Shown here: positions 10,886 to 21,045 of the stretch, one piece after another
Numbering within the stretch: position 1 is the stretch's first letter
Layout: each line of letters begins with the position of its first letter
Assembly (NCBI RefSeq): GCF_000219625.1
Contig: NC_018203.1
Location: forward strand, 434,001-498,000
Source of the DNA: Zymoseptoria tritici IPO323
Lineage: Eukaryota > Ascomycota > Dothideomycetes > Mycosphaerellales > Mycosphaerellaceae
Direction: 5' to 3'
Length of the DNA stretch: 64,000 nucleotides
Translations under genes and position numbers: made by a program
The notes under the pieces: model-generated
Seen by the model: the letters and a program-made list of their open reading frames with translations, nothing else
Told to the model about the DNA's origin: nothing
Database searches by the model: none

Positions 10886-11503
10886 ATGTCTGTCTCTACC
10901 CTCCTCTGCACGAAACTCGGCCTCCGCTGCCACCGCACCACCACGGTACCCCTTGAAGTGGTCGTCGAAGTTATCCAAGCATCTCGCAGCTTCGTCCAGA
11001 CCCTTGCCGACGCGAACAAGGTCCTTACGCTGCTTAATGCCTTTACACTCCTCATTATGCTGGCACTCCTCGGCATCATCGGCGTCGGTGTGGTGGATGG
11101 TGATGTGCGCAAGGGTATGTCTGGCTTTTTCAGCATGGAGGATGGGGTTGGAAGTATGAGCGGTGACTGACTTACCTCACCGTGGGCAGCGTACCGCACT
11201 CGACTTGCTGTCATAAGCTCCGGCATCAAGGGCGGTTTCTTGTGCGTTGCGCACTACGTTTCGACTGCCTTCACTGAACTACCAAGCGTCACCTGCAGAC
11301 TCATCGCCCCACTGCGTTCTCACAGCTCCATCGGCGCCAATTGGACCGCTACTCACGTCCCCTTATGTCGCAACATCCCGGTGGAGCGCTTCTCCGACTC
11401 GTGGACCTTGGTCAACACTCCCGATCCCACTACGCAGAGACCGAATACTGTGAAGGAGGAAGAGAAGGACATTCAGATTGGCTGGAATATAGTGGAGAAG
11501 TGA
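10886..11503 (+). CDS. Small single-span membrane protein, two exons
   Basis: Model: exon 1 is 10886-11114, the intron is 11115-11189, exon 2 is 11190-11503, giving 180 residues. The ATG at 10886 has a good context. The intron starts GTATGT, contains the branch-like CTGAC (11166-11170) and ends GGGCAG. The splice joins a phase-1 codon and restores a frame open for over 100 codons to TGA. Residues 45-70 (LLNAFTLLIMLALLGIIGVGVV) form one membrane span; the C-terminal half is soluble. No family is recognised. Agreement of splice sites, branch point and frame makes this one of the better-supported models. Confidence 0.6.
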
Positions 11504-11833
11504 CTCACCCGAGGGAAAGCTGTGATTGTTGCCGTGAGGGTACAGCAAAAGCGAAAGCGTGAAGGACAACAAGAGGATTTGCGGGAAGGCTGGAACTTCG
11601 TGTGCAGAAAGGTGAATGAGCAGCAATTCCTCGACGAGGATTACTTGTGCTGACCTTCGAATCATCCAGATGCTGGCTCCGGCCAGGAACGGGTCGAGGA
11701 GAGAGTGAGAATGGCAGGCTGTGGAAACGGAGCTCCACATTGCAGCAAGGCTTTGGCAATGGACTGAATTCCGACACAAAACTAGTCATTTCATACCACG
11801 CCGCTTCTTCCAGCTTCCACTGTCAGTACAACC

Positions 11834-12116
11834 ATGTATTATCCCTCTCCAGAAGAACCCCAACCCACCGTCAGGTCCGCCACACCAAACCTCAACCGCA
11901 TCAAATACATCATCCGCACCCCCGAGAAGTACGCCCATACGCTAACGAAGCTGAGCAAAGCAGATGACCGCCGGACAAGCTGGAAAGCCAGATGAAAGCG
12001 AGAAAAGCGCCGAGCCAGCAGATGTCCACAATGCAGAACGACAAGTCATGCACGATGCCTTGGTCGAGAGTGTCAAAGCGGATTGCTGGAGTCAGTGGTG
12101 GAGAAGTGGGTTATAG
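11834..12116 (+). CDS. Short hypothetical gene, frame break or intron inside
   Basis: An ATG at 11834 (context ACAACCATGT) opens 53 codons with strong C-bias (MYYPSPEEPQPTVRS...). A second frame from an ATG at 11964 gives 50 residues (MTAGQAGKPDESEKSA... ending WSQWWRSGL). The sequence GCTAACG...AAAGCAG just before 11964 looks like a branch point plus acceptor, so the two may be exons, but no convincing donor was found. Neither part matches a known family. Confidence 0.3.
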
Positions 12117-12420
12117 TTGAAGAGGTTGGGTGGCGGCGAAAGGCGCGGAGGAGGAAGGTGTCTAGACGGAGCGGGGCGAGGAGCTGGCTGGGAAGTTTGC
12201 TGGAGAGTCTGGTGCGGATGTGGATGTTGATGTGGATGTGGATGTGGATGCTGATGTAGAAGTGTCTCGACACCAGACTCCGGCGTAGGTAGCTTCCACA
12301 CCACCACAACACAACAAAAAGAGAAGGCATAAAGACCGCACCAGTTAAGACCACATCTAACACCCGTCCCATCCCCCTGTCTCCCCGAATCACACACCTC
12401 TCGACTAATGCACCCTAAAA

Positions 12421-13062
12421 TCAACCCCCTCCGCTCCCATCTTCGCAAGACCTCACATCGTCAAGACGTCGATTCGCAGCCAGCCAGCCATTTGACTCCG
12501 CCGACACTTTTGCCTCATCGAATGCGCTGGAGGGTGTCGGGAGGGAACAGACGACCTGACTTTCATCAGTAGTTAAATTTATTATCGTGGCAAGGCGAAG
12601 TGAGGCGAGATTGGACTCCGGATCGTGGGGAGCAGTGACGGCGTAGATGGGGTTGGGAAGGTAAGGTTTGGACGGGGTTGGGGAGGTGAGATGCCGATTC
12701 TTGATGTCGAGGGTCTGGTTTTGGACGGCTGAAGGGCGGATTTGGAGATGCCACCGGCGCAGGTGGGGAAGAGAAGGGTGGTAGGCGAGGAGGATTGAAG
12801 AAGGTACGTGCAGAGCTACGAGCGAGAAGTGAGGTGATTCAGACGTGCTGGAGAGATGCGTAGCTGTCGGTTCAGCGGCACGGATGTCACTGACGAAGTT
12901 TTGCGATCGATGACTCGAATCGCCCTGGGCTGGAGGTCAATGGTTCTGCTGCTGAGCTTCTTTCTCTTCCCGCTGGCTTCTCCACGCTGCTTTACGTCCG
13001 CATCTGATGGAAGGAGGCACACCGAGAGGCACACCGAGACTTATACCGAGGCGACTCCACAT
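12421..13062 (-). CDS. Hypothetical two-exon protein, 191 residues
   Basis: Model on the minus strand: exon 1 13062-12996 (ATG), intron 12995-12930, exon 2 12929-12421 (TGA). The intron has donor GTAAAG, branch-like TTGAC and acceptor CTCCAG; splicing removes the only stop and restores frame. The second exon is open for 169 codons without an internal ATG and has marked C-ending codon use (TAC CTT CCC AAC CCC ATC TAC GCC GTC). No domain, signal peptide or membrane span is seen. Another exon may follow near 12300, after a possible donor at about 12440. A plus-strand frame overlaps its 5' half and I regard that one as the shadow. Confidence 0.45.
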
Positions 13063-13208
13063 TCACTCGAATCCCATCCCGTCCCTACCAGTTCATTCGA
13101 CACTCTTCCCTAGACCAGACTTTCCCATCGGGACTGGGCAATCAATGGTTCGAGGTCTGGACTTCCTTTTGCTGGTTATACTCCTCTAGCCTTGGGCGTG
13201 GGTTTCGA

Positions 13209-13453
13209 ATGGATCAGGCAGAGAGGGTCTTTTTTCTCCTGCTGCTGGATCGATGGGAGGTGGAGGTGCGATCGGCGGATACCAATGCGAGTGGGCAGAC
13301 TTGCAAGATCGTATGGGAACCAAGGTGTCGCCGCGCTGACGGTACGATGAGAGGAAACTTGTTATGCCCTTTCTGCGGACCGTTGTGGTTGTTGTTGCTG
13401 ATGTTAAGGGTGGATGGTGTGATATGTATGTTCGGACTTAGACTGGCAGAAAG
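13209..13453 (+). CDS. Exon of a small hydrophobic-tailed protein
   Basis: An ATG at 13209 opens 81 codons that run exactly into a consensus donor (AAAG|GTGAGT, intron from 13454). Residues 50-65 (CPFCGPLWLLLLMLRV) combine a CxxC with a hydrophobic run. A plausible acceptor TAG lies near 13550 and would add only a few residues. A second plus-strand frame across 13200-13340 (…SPAAGSMGGGGAIGGY…) is also coding-like, so the frame choice is uncertain. Confidence 0.3.
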
Positions 13454-13679
13454 GTGAGTGTCCTGGACAACTCTGATGGAGGGTGAAGATCACTGGAGAA
13501 CATGATATGGTGCTGATCATCTCACGGATCTCGGCTATCTCCGCAAGATGGTAGATCGTACAACGATCCTTGACCAGTGTGCTGGTATTGGAATGTTGGG
13601 GAGTACGGAGTCCCCTCGCGTGTAGAAAGTGTTTGATTTCCCTCGTGGTCCTGGTGAGTAACAAACCCAAGCTTGGAAG

Positions 13680-13920
13680 ATGAGCGGAAGACAGGAATGT
13701 GAGCATTGCGGAATTGATTGGAATCAACGATGGCAGACAACGATGCACTGGGAGACCATCCTACTCGGCAAATATCGGGACTTTGACAAAACCAGCTGCT
13801 CTCGGATTTTCACGACAACGACAACGATATGCGGTTTCCTCAATGTGCAAGTACGGAATCCGGTCCTGGTCGTGGTATCAATGACCATCTCTTCCTCTCT
13901 ACGTCGTCGAAATGCCAACG
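13680..13920 (+). CDS. Exon-like frame ending at a GTGAGT donor
   Basis: ATG 13680 opens a frame (MSGRQECEHCGIDWNQRW...) with a single CxxC near the N-terminus. At 13921 a GTGAGT donor follows, and CTAAC lies at about 13985-13990, fitting an intron of roughly 70-120 bases, though the acceptor is not clear. No family is recognised. Confidence 0.28.
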
Positions 13921-14171
13921 GTGAGTACCTTGGCCTGCCGTGTCTGCGACCCTTGGATCCTCACATTCGTCTCCCCAAGCCTTGAACTAACACGAAAAAC
14001 AACCACTTCGACCTCGCACCGCCGCTAATACACCCATGCGTGCTGAGACGTCGTACCACATCGGCTTGCTCACCGCATACCTCAATCCGCAGCACAAATC
14101 GCTACGACTTCCTGGTGTTCGCTTTCCGATTCCAAGTCGCTCAGGAGCGTCGCAAGCATAACGACAGACTA

Positions 14172-14507
14172 TCACGACATGCAAAGCCGATTGCAGGCTA
14201 GACGGCTTCCGATTGATCTTGCTACTCCAGTCTCCTCCGGGATCCTTCGCCTATCGATATGTACGGAGCCGTCTTGGCGGAGGCTGACCGCTCCTTGTCT
14301 TCCGTCGATGCCCACGGCCCGGTTTTGCAGCTCGCTAGGATCATGGTTGCGGTAAGAGTTGATGGCGGTGTCGATGGCGATGTTGATGGCGGTGTCGGCG
14401 GCGGTGTGGGTGACGCCCTTGATTCCTCCGTTTGTAACCCGATAGAGTGGTGGAGTCGTGAGGAGTGGAGAAGACGATAAGACGTCTGCATGGCTCGGCA
14501 CAGACAT
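14172..14507 (-). CDS. Hypothetical protein, 111 residues
   Basis: ATG at 14507 opens 111 codons on the minus strand with the strongest codon bias of the three frames here (repeated ATC GCC ATC GAC ACC GCC ATC AAC). Part of the region is a short tandem repeat encoding TAINIAIDTAIN. It is divergent from the PC4-like gene 198 bp away, so the two could share a promoter region. No known domain. A longer frame starting at 14656 on the same strand is the likely shadow. Confidence 0.38.
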   Translation of the reverse strand: MSVPSHADVLSSSPLLTTPPLYRVTNGGIKGVTHTAADTAINIAIDTAINSYRNHDPSELQNRAVGIDGRQGAVSLRQDGSVHIDRRRIPEETGVARSIGSRLACNRLCMS

Positions 14508-14704
14508 GACCGGGGCGGCCAGCGAAGATGTGCGACTGTGCGAGGCAGCGAGAATGTAGTACAGCAGGACTTCGCGAATGTCCGAACTTGTGCCACCGCC
14601 ATCTTGACTGCAGCTGCTGCATCACTCATCTCTGCCGTATTATCTTGACCGAGCATCGTACGTAGGAAGCTCGTACTTCCTCACCACCTTCGACATCGCC
14701 AGCT

Positions 14705-15295
14705 ATGGACCTGGACTTGGGAAAGATGAGAGAGGTCTTGCAAGCATTGAAGATGTCTTCCACCCCACTTCCTCCCACTCAAATGCCGACAACAACCCGT
14801 CCAAGCAAACCAGACCCTCTTACCACCACCAAGCAACCCGCCGACTCTTCCGCCACCACCAAGCATCTCACCACCACCCCTACCAAGCCACCCAGCAAAC
14901 CCTCAACCCTCACTCCTCCCCTCCAACCCGACTTCACCTCCAACAACCCCTTCTGGCGAATCTCCCCCCGCCACCGCTTACAAATCAGCGACTACAAAGG
15001 CAAAGCTTTGATCAGCATTCGGGAGTGGTATGAGAAAGATGGGGAGGTGTTGCCTGGGATGAAGGCGAGTCTGCTACTCTTTTTTTTGATGCAGAGGGAG
15101 TGGTGACCGTAGTGTGGTGACTGTAGCGTGGTGACTGTAGCGTGGTGACTGTAGTGTGGTGAAGGTGTGCTGATGAGGAGGCTAGGGATCTCGCTCACGG
15201 TTGAGCAGTGGAATGTTTTGGTTGGGTTGGTGCCGGAGGTTGGGGGGGTTTTGGAGGGGAGGGGGGAGGGAGTGGGAGGGGCGGTGGGTGATTGA
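14705..15295 (+). CDS. PC4/Sub1-like transcriptional coactivator, possibly broken at the splice
   Basis: Exon 1 (14705-15064) encodes a Thr/Pro/Lys-rich N-terminus, then HRLQISDYKGKALISIREWY and EKDGEVLPGMK; after an intron, exon 2 (15186-15295) gives ISLTVEQWNVLVGLVPEV. Together this is the PC4 ssDNA-binding domain (usual order: FKGK, IREFY, PGKKGISL). The family binds melted DNA and helps RNA polymerase II initiation. The junction is damaged: the donor is GCGAGT instead of GTGAGT, and joining it to the TAG at 15183-15185 leaves exon 2 one base out of frame for the expected KGISL. The intron contains a 13-bp GTGTGGTGACTGTA-like tandem. The C-terminus after LVPEV is Gly-rich. It is either a decaying paralogue or uses an unusual splice. 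Confidence 0.65.
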
Positions 15296-15557
15296 TGTTG
15301 TGAGGGCTGATGAGTGATGGGGGTTTAGGCGGAGGGCTGAAGGAGAGTGGGGAAGGGGTGAAGGTGGTTGAGAGAAGGGGGGGGAGGTCGGTGCGAGGTG
15401 TTGTAGGTGACTACGAATCCTGGCTTTCGGTCTTGTGAGCTCTTGGTTTGTTGAGCGTGCCAGAGCCGCAAGAATGGGACTGAGGACTGCTACGAACGCA
15501 AGGTGATACGAGGAGGAGCGACGGGTACAGGTCCTGAAGGTATTCGGCGGGCGGTAA

Positions 15558-16595
15558 AGTCGAGAGCGGCCGGGGAAGACGTTAGTAGCTCGTCTCCATA
15601 CCTTGACAGCTAGTCCGAGCCTCTTGGAAAGTGATAAGGCGATCGGATTGACAACGTGACGGCCCGGAAGCAACGCACCCGTGCATCCAAAGAAGACACC
15701 CGAACTTCGAAAGATCCTCTTTCGAAACGTCTTTTTGAAATCTAGCAGTCCGAAAGTGGACAGTGCAGACCCAGACTTGACTTCCAGCCCAAACCGCATT
15801 AGGTAGATTTGGACAATCGGTTTCGAACATCACGGCCTGCGAAACAAACGGTCATTCGACCTCGTGTTCGACAACATCGATCCGAGGAGTCGTTGCTTTG
15901 CACACCTCCATAACTGCTTTGACGCTGTGTATAATAGAACTCTGGACTGGACTCCTTTGGCTGGGGAGCGAAGTCGATTGGGCGACGTTGTTAATTGTAC
16001 GCTGGGTTCCGAGCAAAGCATTGGCCAGTCTGAGTCGCGACGATCTTTGGCTATCGAGATGGCTCGCTGAGGCAGATGTCAGTATACGCTGTGCAGCGAG
16101 GAGTCGACGATCCTGGCTGACGTTGATCAAGTTTCAACTCCTGGCTTTGACCGTGCGAACGACTGCGCGGCTGCGGCAAACCATGCCTTGAGTCGCGGCG
16201 GCGTATTGCAAATAATTGGAAGGAATGCAAGTACAGCATGGATGAAGAATCGCTGAGACGCCCCTTCAAGCGTGCTTGGACGTCGATAGCTGTAGATCTC
16301 ACCTCCACCGGTCAAGCCTGAGCCGGGCGACGACGCAGCAGTGAAGACTTTGTACCGTCAGGGCAGCAGCCGTGCCACACGAGCTGGCGAAGTCATCGAC
16401 CTGACTGATAGACCGCCGCTGCTCGTCAGCTTCGAAGAACAGAAGTTTGCTACTCTTGCTACGCCCTTAGGGCTGACGATGGGCTTGAGTTTTGGCTCCA
16501 CATCAAGCTGTTGTTGGAGGGTCAACTTCCTCGAGCTGGGATCACTGGCTCCGCCTCGACATCTGGTGACGATTGGCATCGATCCATCTTCATAA
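15558..16595 (+). pseudogene. Interrupted gene with a SUMO-interaction-like motif
   Basis: One frame reads coding-like sequence for about 345 codons with stops at 15657, 15804, 16068, 16254, 16287 and 16293. The C-terminal part contains PVKPEPGDD (a possible sumoylation site) and GEVIDLTD (a SUMO-interaction-like motif often seen in fungal nuclear proteins). The last three internal stops would be removed by a phase-0 intron from a GTATTG donor near 16203 to TAG at 16293-16295, and 15804 lies in a possible GTAGAT donor, so this may be a multi-exon gene rather than a pseudogene. No catalytic domain is recognised. Confidence 0.35.
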
Positions 16596-16759
16596 AACAG
16601 CGGCGTGCGACTTCGTTAAGGAGCCTTGCAACTTGGCGGTGTTGACTGTTCGTTTTAGGACCTCAGAGCCTCCTCCTCTCCCTTCGAAACCTTCCCTCCG
16701 TCAAATCATCCGTCCGTCAATTCAACGCACCATCTCGCAGTCCTTTCTATAACCACCCT

Positions 16760-17417
16760 CTATACGTTGATCTCCAATCCGTCTGCCCTTGCAATCTCCT
16801 CGTCTCCAAGCTGCTCGAAGTCTCCGCCTGCGCGCACTAGCCTTCCACAATCAGGCTTCCCAGCTCGGAAATCACCCTTATCTTTGGCCTCATTCGGCTT
16901 GCTGTCTCCATCGTCATTGTTCAGCCGTCTGCTACGGCTCGATTTCTTTGCGACCAACCTCTAGCTACTGCTTCAGCTCCTTGTTATCGGTCTTCCGCCA
17001 GTGCAACAGTCCTCGCCAACAGCCTCCAGTTGCTGTTCCTCGTCTCACCATTAGCCTTACGACACTGCTCCAACTCCTCGCCACCATCCTTTTGCCACTG
17101 GTCGAACTCCTCCCCATCGGACTCTTGCGACTTTTTCGACTCCTCGTCGTCAAGCCCATGCCATTGCCCCAATTCCGCTTCATTGGTCTCCTGCCGCTTC
17201 TTCGACCCTCATCATCGATGATGTTCGTTCCCTCATCGCGGTTCATGGCTTCGGTGACGCGGAAAGTCCTCTGTCTATTGGCACTTGAGACTGCCATATC
17301 ATCGACCATACTCTTCTCCAGCGTCTGCGTATCTTGGTAACCTTGGCCAACTTGGACGAAGACTTTCACATGGCGATGCAGAGCCAGCTGCACGTTCACC
17401 TTCGATGACTCCAACAT
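16760..17417 (-). pseudogene. Broken charged, probably coiled-coil protein gene
   Basis: ATG at 17417 starts a coding-like frame (MLESSKVNVQLALHRH...). Near 17200 the sense passes to another frame rich in Glu, Gln and Lys (ESDGEEFDQWQKDGGEELEQ), and from 16957 to 16760 to a third (LVAKKSSRSRRLNNDDGD...). The composition fits a heptad-type protein with frameshifts. A plus-strand frame overlapping it is Leu/Ser-rich and looks like a mirror image. Confidence 0.3.
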
Positions 17418-17849
17418 TGGCCTGAGTCTTGCACCGCTGCCTAGTTGGCAGAGCCGGCTTCAATCCTAGATTGTCCGTGTCCTGCTCTCGGTCCGCGACA
17501 CATTCGATACCGCTTTGTTCCGAAAGCTTCAACGAACAGCCGAGCATATTCGGCGGCTAAAGTCTGTGCAAACGTCTGCACCGATCTTTGTGAATCATGA
17601 AGAAGAACCGATCCAGATCTCAGTCGTCTTGAGGATGTACGATGGAAGTCTCCGGTCTTGTCTAGACAGAAGTTGGCCAATTATGACTAATGCCAACTCC
17701 GTACATTTCACATCCTCGGTTGATCATCTTCCCAAACACACGACCAGCACTTAAGGGACTCCTACACCGACGAGACCTCCAATCCCAGCGTCACGATTCT
17801 GCATTTCCATCGCCGTCTGCACGACCTGCGCCATACCAACGCCTCGTCA

Positions 17850-18545
17850 GACGTCCGCCACCGGCGTCGGCGAAGCCTTGGCTCTACGTTTCCCTCGGCC
17901 CTGCCAATCCGCTTCTTACACATTCCGTTGCGAGCAACCACTCGCCAGGTCGACGCCACTAACGGCGTTAGCAACATCCAACAACTCCGCATCCCTCCGC
18001 TATGCAGCATCCCCTTTCTGCACATTCCTTCGTAAGCACTAGCTTACGAGTACTTCCCTCCGCTCTGAATCTTCTTCTCGTACAATTATTCGCCGAGTAA
18101 CAGATCGCGAGCCCGCCGCCACCGGCGCCGACAATAACCCCTGACTTCGTGTTTCTCCTACCTAGCTAAGAAACCCTCGCATATTCCTTCGCGAGCAATA
18201 GCTCGCAAGCTCGACGCCGCCGACCGCGTCGACGATACCCCTCTTCTCCGTAGTCCCTCGACTCTACTAGCTCCTCTTCTCGCATACTATTCGCCGAGCA
18301 ATAGCTCCCGAGCTTACCGCTACCGGCGTCGACTTTACCCTTTTTCTCCGAATTCCTACTCTACGAACCTCCTTCTTATACCTCTCTTCGCTAAGTAATA
18401 GCTCGCGAGCTCGCCGCCGCCGGCGTTAACTAGAAATCCTACTTATGTCTATATTTCCTTCTATCCTTCCGATCCCTCTTCCCCTATACTAATTTCCTTA
18501 CCGAGTAACGGTTTATAAGCCGCCGGAACCGGTGCCGGCGTCTAT
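17850..18545. repeat. 100-bp tandem repeat, about seven copies, increasingly RIP-like
   Basis: A block resembling GCGAGCAATAGCTCGCGAGCTCGCCGCCGCCGGCGTCGAC recurs with GC-rich cores near 17861, 17961, 18121, 18221, 18321, 18421 and 18530. Several intervals are exactly 100 bp. One copy near 18020-18050 lacks its core. Each unit contains the palindrome AGCTCGCGAGCT. CA and TG decline towards the right end. Confidence 0.75.
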
Positions 18546-19062
18546 AACAAACCCGTACTCCTACCTCTATTCCTATCCCTAGTAATACCTCTATCTTCTT
18601 ATTCCTAATTCTTATTACTACTACTTTAAATCCCTATCCCTACCTCTATCTCTATTCCTAATTCCTATTCCTAATTCCTTAAATCTCTTATTCCTATCTC
18701 TATTCCTACTTCTATCTCCTATTCCCATCTTCTATCTCTATTCGTATTCCTATCTTTTCTCTAATCCTATCGCTCTTTAATCCTTCTCTAATCCCTCTCT
18801 AACCCCTCTCTAATCCCTCTCTAATTCCTTTTTAATTCCTCTCTAATTCTTCTCTAATCTCCCTATAATCCTTCTCTAATCCTTCTCTACTCTACTCTAA
18901 TCTAACCTAGTTTAGTCGTTATCTTATTATCGTCTTAGTATTATCTTTTATTATTATTATTATTAAAGAAGAAGAAGGAAGAAAGAAAGAGGTAGTAGGA
19001 ATTCCCTTCTACGTAAGTCAGAGTTTCGGAAAAGATCCTTCGGCTAAAGGGGAAAGCTAGCT
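18546..19062. repeat. Pyrimidine-rich low-complexity and AT-rich DNA
   Basis: The plus strand is dominated by TCTAATCCCT, CTCTATTCCTA and similar short degenerate repeats, then a TTATTATTATT run and purine-rich sequence. No gene is seen. Confidence 0.8.
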
Positions 19063-20028
19063 TTAGAAAAAAGCTAGTAGAATAAGAGGAGAGGGAAGAG
19101 GGAAAAGGGAAGAGGGAAGAGGGAAGAGGGAAGAGGAAAGAGAGAAGAGGAAAGAAAGAAGGAAAGAGGCGTAGAGGGAAGAGGGAATCGGCGCGCGGAG
19201 CGGGAAACGGTAGAGGAGCAGTAGAAGTAGGAGGCTAGGAAGTCGGCGGCCGGGAGGAGTAGGAGTAGCGGGACAGAGTAGGCGGCGGCGGCGGCGTAGA
19301 GAGAAGGAAGGCCGAAGCGTAGGAGGCGGGGTGTCGGCAGGGCGGGCAGCGGAAGGGAGGAGGGATGAAGATAGGGCAGAGTGGTAGGAGGGGCTCGGCG
19401 GCGGCGAAAGGGGGTCGGACTTTCCGACGGGCGGAGGTCTTTGACGGTCACGGGCAAGACGTGGTGGTTGGACAAGGCTATTTTGGAGAGATCTCTGTCT
19501 ATAGCTATGTACTTCCCGTCCGTCTACTACTCTCTCCGCGATCTCGCCAGCCTTGCGGGCTTGTTCCGTGCACTGAGTTGGAGCGTCGAGCGTTGCGAGG
19601 CGCCGGCTCCGGTGCCTGCTCGGACTTTTGCCCGGTACAGGGACGATGGCTGTCGGGCTTGCCGGGCTGGTGCGCTCGTCGCGACCATGAACCGCATCCG
19701 TGGAAGTGTCAGATTCGGACGAGCAGCATGCTCTGCGAAGTCTCCGCACTAGCTTCGACCTGTTGTATGCCATCGGCTCCATCTCCTCAGTTAATGGGTC
19801 TTCGCCGCTCCCTTGCTCCCTACAGTCACGCTCCATGTGCGGCTCGGGTGGGTTGCATAGCCAGCATCGCTGTCCGCCGCGGAAGGGCAAATCTCCAGTC
19901 GAGCCGTGAGGCTGTTCTGCATGGGAGGTGTGCCGAGCACGCGGAGCGTTGCAGGACCGAATGTTGTGCGAAGCCGCCATTTCCTGGAGCCGAGGTGCGA
20001 TGAGACATGTCGCTGCTGATGCTGGCAT
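19063..20028 (-). CDS. Zinc-knuckle-like protein with low-complexity tail
   Basis: The first ATG in frame is at 20028 (321 codons to 19063). Residues 50-65 read CWLCNPPEPHMERDC, a CX2CX6HX4C arrangement resembling a retroelement or RNA-binding zinc knuckle. The next 150 residues are polar with good codon bias (TSPASPTAIVPVPGKSPSRH...). The last third translates the purine repeat and is unlikely to be real protein, so the true end or a splice donor probably lies near 19400. It could be a gag-like relic or a nuclear protein. Confidence 0.38.
   Translation of the reverse strand: MPASAATCLIAPRLQEMAASHNIRSCNAPRARHTSHAEQPHGSTGDLPFRGGQRCWLCNPPEPHMERDCREQGSGEDPLTEEMEPMAYNRSKLVRRLRRACCSSESDTSTDAVHGRDERTSPASPTAIVPVPGKSPSRHRSRRLATLDAPTQCTEQARKAGEIAERVVDGREVHSYRQRSLQNSLVQPPRLARDRQRPPPVGKSDPLSPPPSPSYHSALSSSLLPSAARPADTPPPTLRPSFSLRRRRRLLCPATPTPPGRRLPSLLLLLLLYRFPLRAPIPSSLYASFLLSFLFSLSSSLFPLPSSLFPLPSPLILLAFF
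19079..19190. repeat. Purine tract, GGAAGA-type repeat
   Basis: A run of GAGGGAAGA units on the plus strand. On the other strand it produces Phe/Leu/Ser/Pro-rich translations that inflate apparent reading frames. Confidence 0.8.
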
Positions 20029-20237
20029 GATCTTGATGAGAGCCAACTTGGTGCTGGAGAGATCCGGTGATTCGGCATCATCGGCGTTGACGCAGACGTG
20101 CGGAGAACCAGTAAGCTTGGATCACGGTGAGGCCTGCTGTTCCTGCTCGCATAGAGATGAGGCTGCACTCGACAATCCTGCCGACTCTTCCTTTGCCGTC
20201 GTTGTTGCGTGTCTGGTCGTTTGACGTGCCTTTTCGT

Positions 20238-20576
20238 TTAGAGGAAATCCGACAAGGGGAAAAGAAGAGAGGGAGAGGCGGCTTGCAGGTGGCGTCTGGA
20301 CTGGTCGAGCTGAGAAGTTGTCCATGGGAAAGACGTGCCGTTGAGCAGTTGCGGGACCTTTGACACTGTCCCCAGCGTAGAGGGCTCCAACGCAATGGTC
20401 GTCACGAAGCCGTCTTGTTCATGAGGCCGTTCCCGTCTAACAGTGGTTCCGCATTTCCTTATCTTCTTCACCTTATGGTATCGAACGCATGGAGCGGCTG
20501 TCACATTGGGCCTCCTCATCGCAGACTGCTCGAGGAATGTTGCCGATGTCTTTCTTGCTGAGCCAGACTGCGGCAA
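20238..20576 (-). CDS. Hypothetical frame upstream of the zinc-knuckle frame
   Basis: This is a 112-codon frame with plausible codon use and basic N-terminal half (RYHKVKKIRKCGTTVRRERPHE). Its start is not an ATG; the first in-frame ATG is 18 codons in. It lies 210 bp upstream of the zinc-knuckle frame on the same strand but in a different frame. It may be an upstream exon. No domain is recognised. Confidence 0.25.
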   Translation of the reverse strand: MPQSGSARKTSATFLEQSAMRRPNVTAAPCVRYHKVKKIRKCGTTVRRERPHEQDGFVTTIALEPSTLGTVSKVPQLLNGTSFPWTTSQLDQSRRHLQAASPSLLFPLSDFL

Positions 20577-20996
20577 CGAGGGAAATCCATCCGAGCTTGT
20601 TGTCCACGTATTTCAGATGTCCTGTCCTGAACCGCACAGTGAGTACACATGAGTTCAGCCCTCAAAGTAGCACATATCGCATGTGTTGTACCAAATGCCG
20701 TCTTTTCTCCTTATGTCTCCAGCTTTCAACTCTTCCAACTCTCCACCTCACCCGGAATGCTCAGCGACATGGTCCAGTCGAGTAGACATCGTACGGGTAT
20801 AGTCTCGTAAAAGGAAAAAGGAGGTGCAGTCGGTTAGGTAGCAAGGTATACAAGCACGCGGGAGGTGTGCACGGCATTTCATGCGGTCGGTCGTTCGTAG
20901 CCGGGCGACGTGTCCGGCAAAGGTTACGTGGAGAGATTGATGCAGACGACTAACCAAGTCGTTTATTGCGGGGTGGAAGGAACTTATCCGAGGGGG

Positions 20997-20999
20997 AAC

Positions 21000-21045
<46 letters not shown>
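20997..21045. repeat. GA microsatellite
   Basis: About 24 GA dinucleotides with one interruption. It creates Arg-Glu and Ser-Leu pseudo-frames on either strand. Confidence 0.95.

Noticed and set aside
12856..13113. Secreted protein on the plus strand (signal-like MVLLLSFFLFPLASP)
   Set aside because: It overlaps the better-supported minus-strand gene at 12421-13062, whose intron signals and codon bias are stronger. It cannot be fully excluded.
19063..19475. Leu/Phe/Ser/Pro-rich membrane-like protein tail on the minus strand
   Set aside because: It is the translation of a GGAAGA-type purine repeat and has no independent support.
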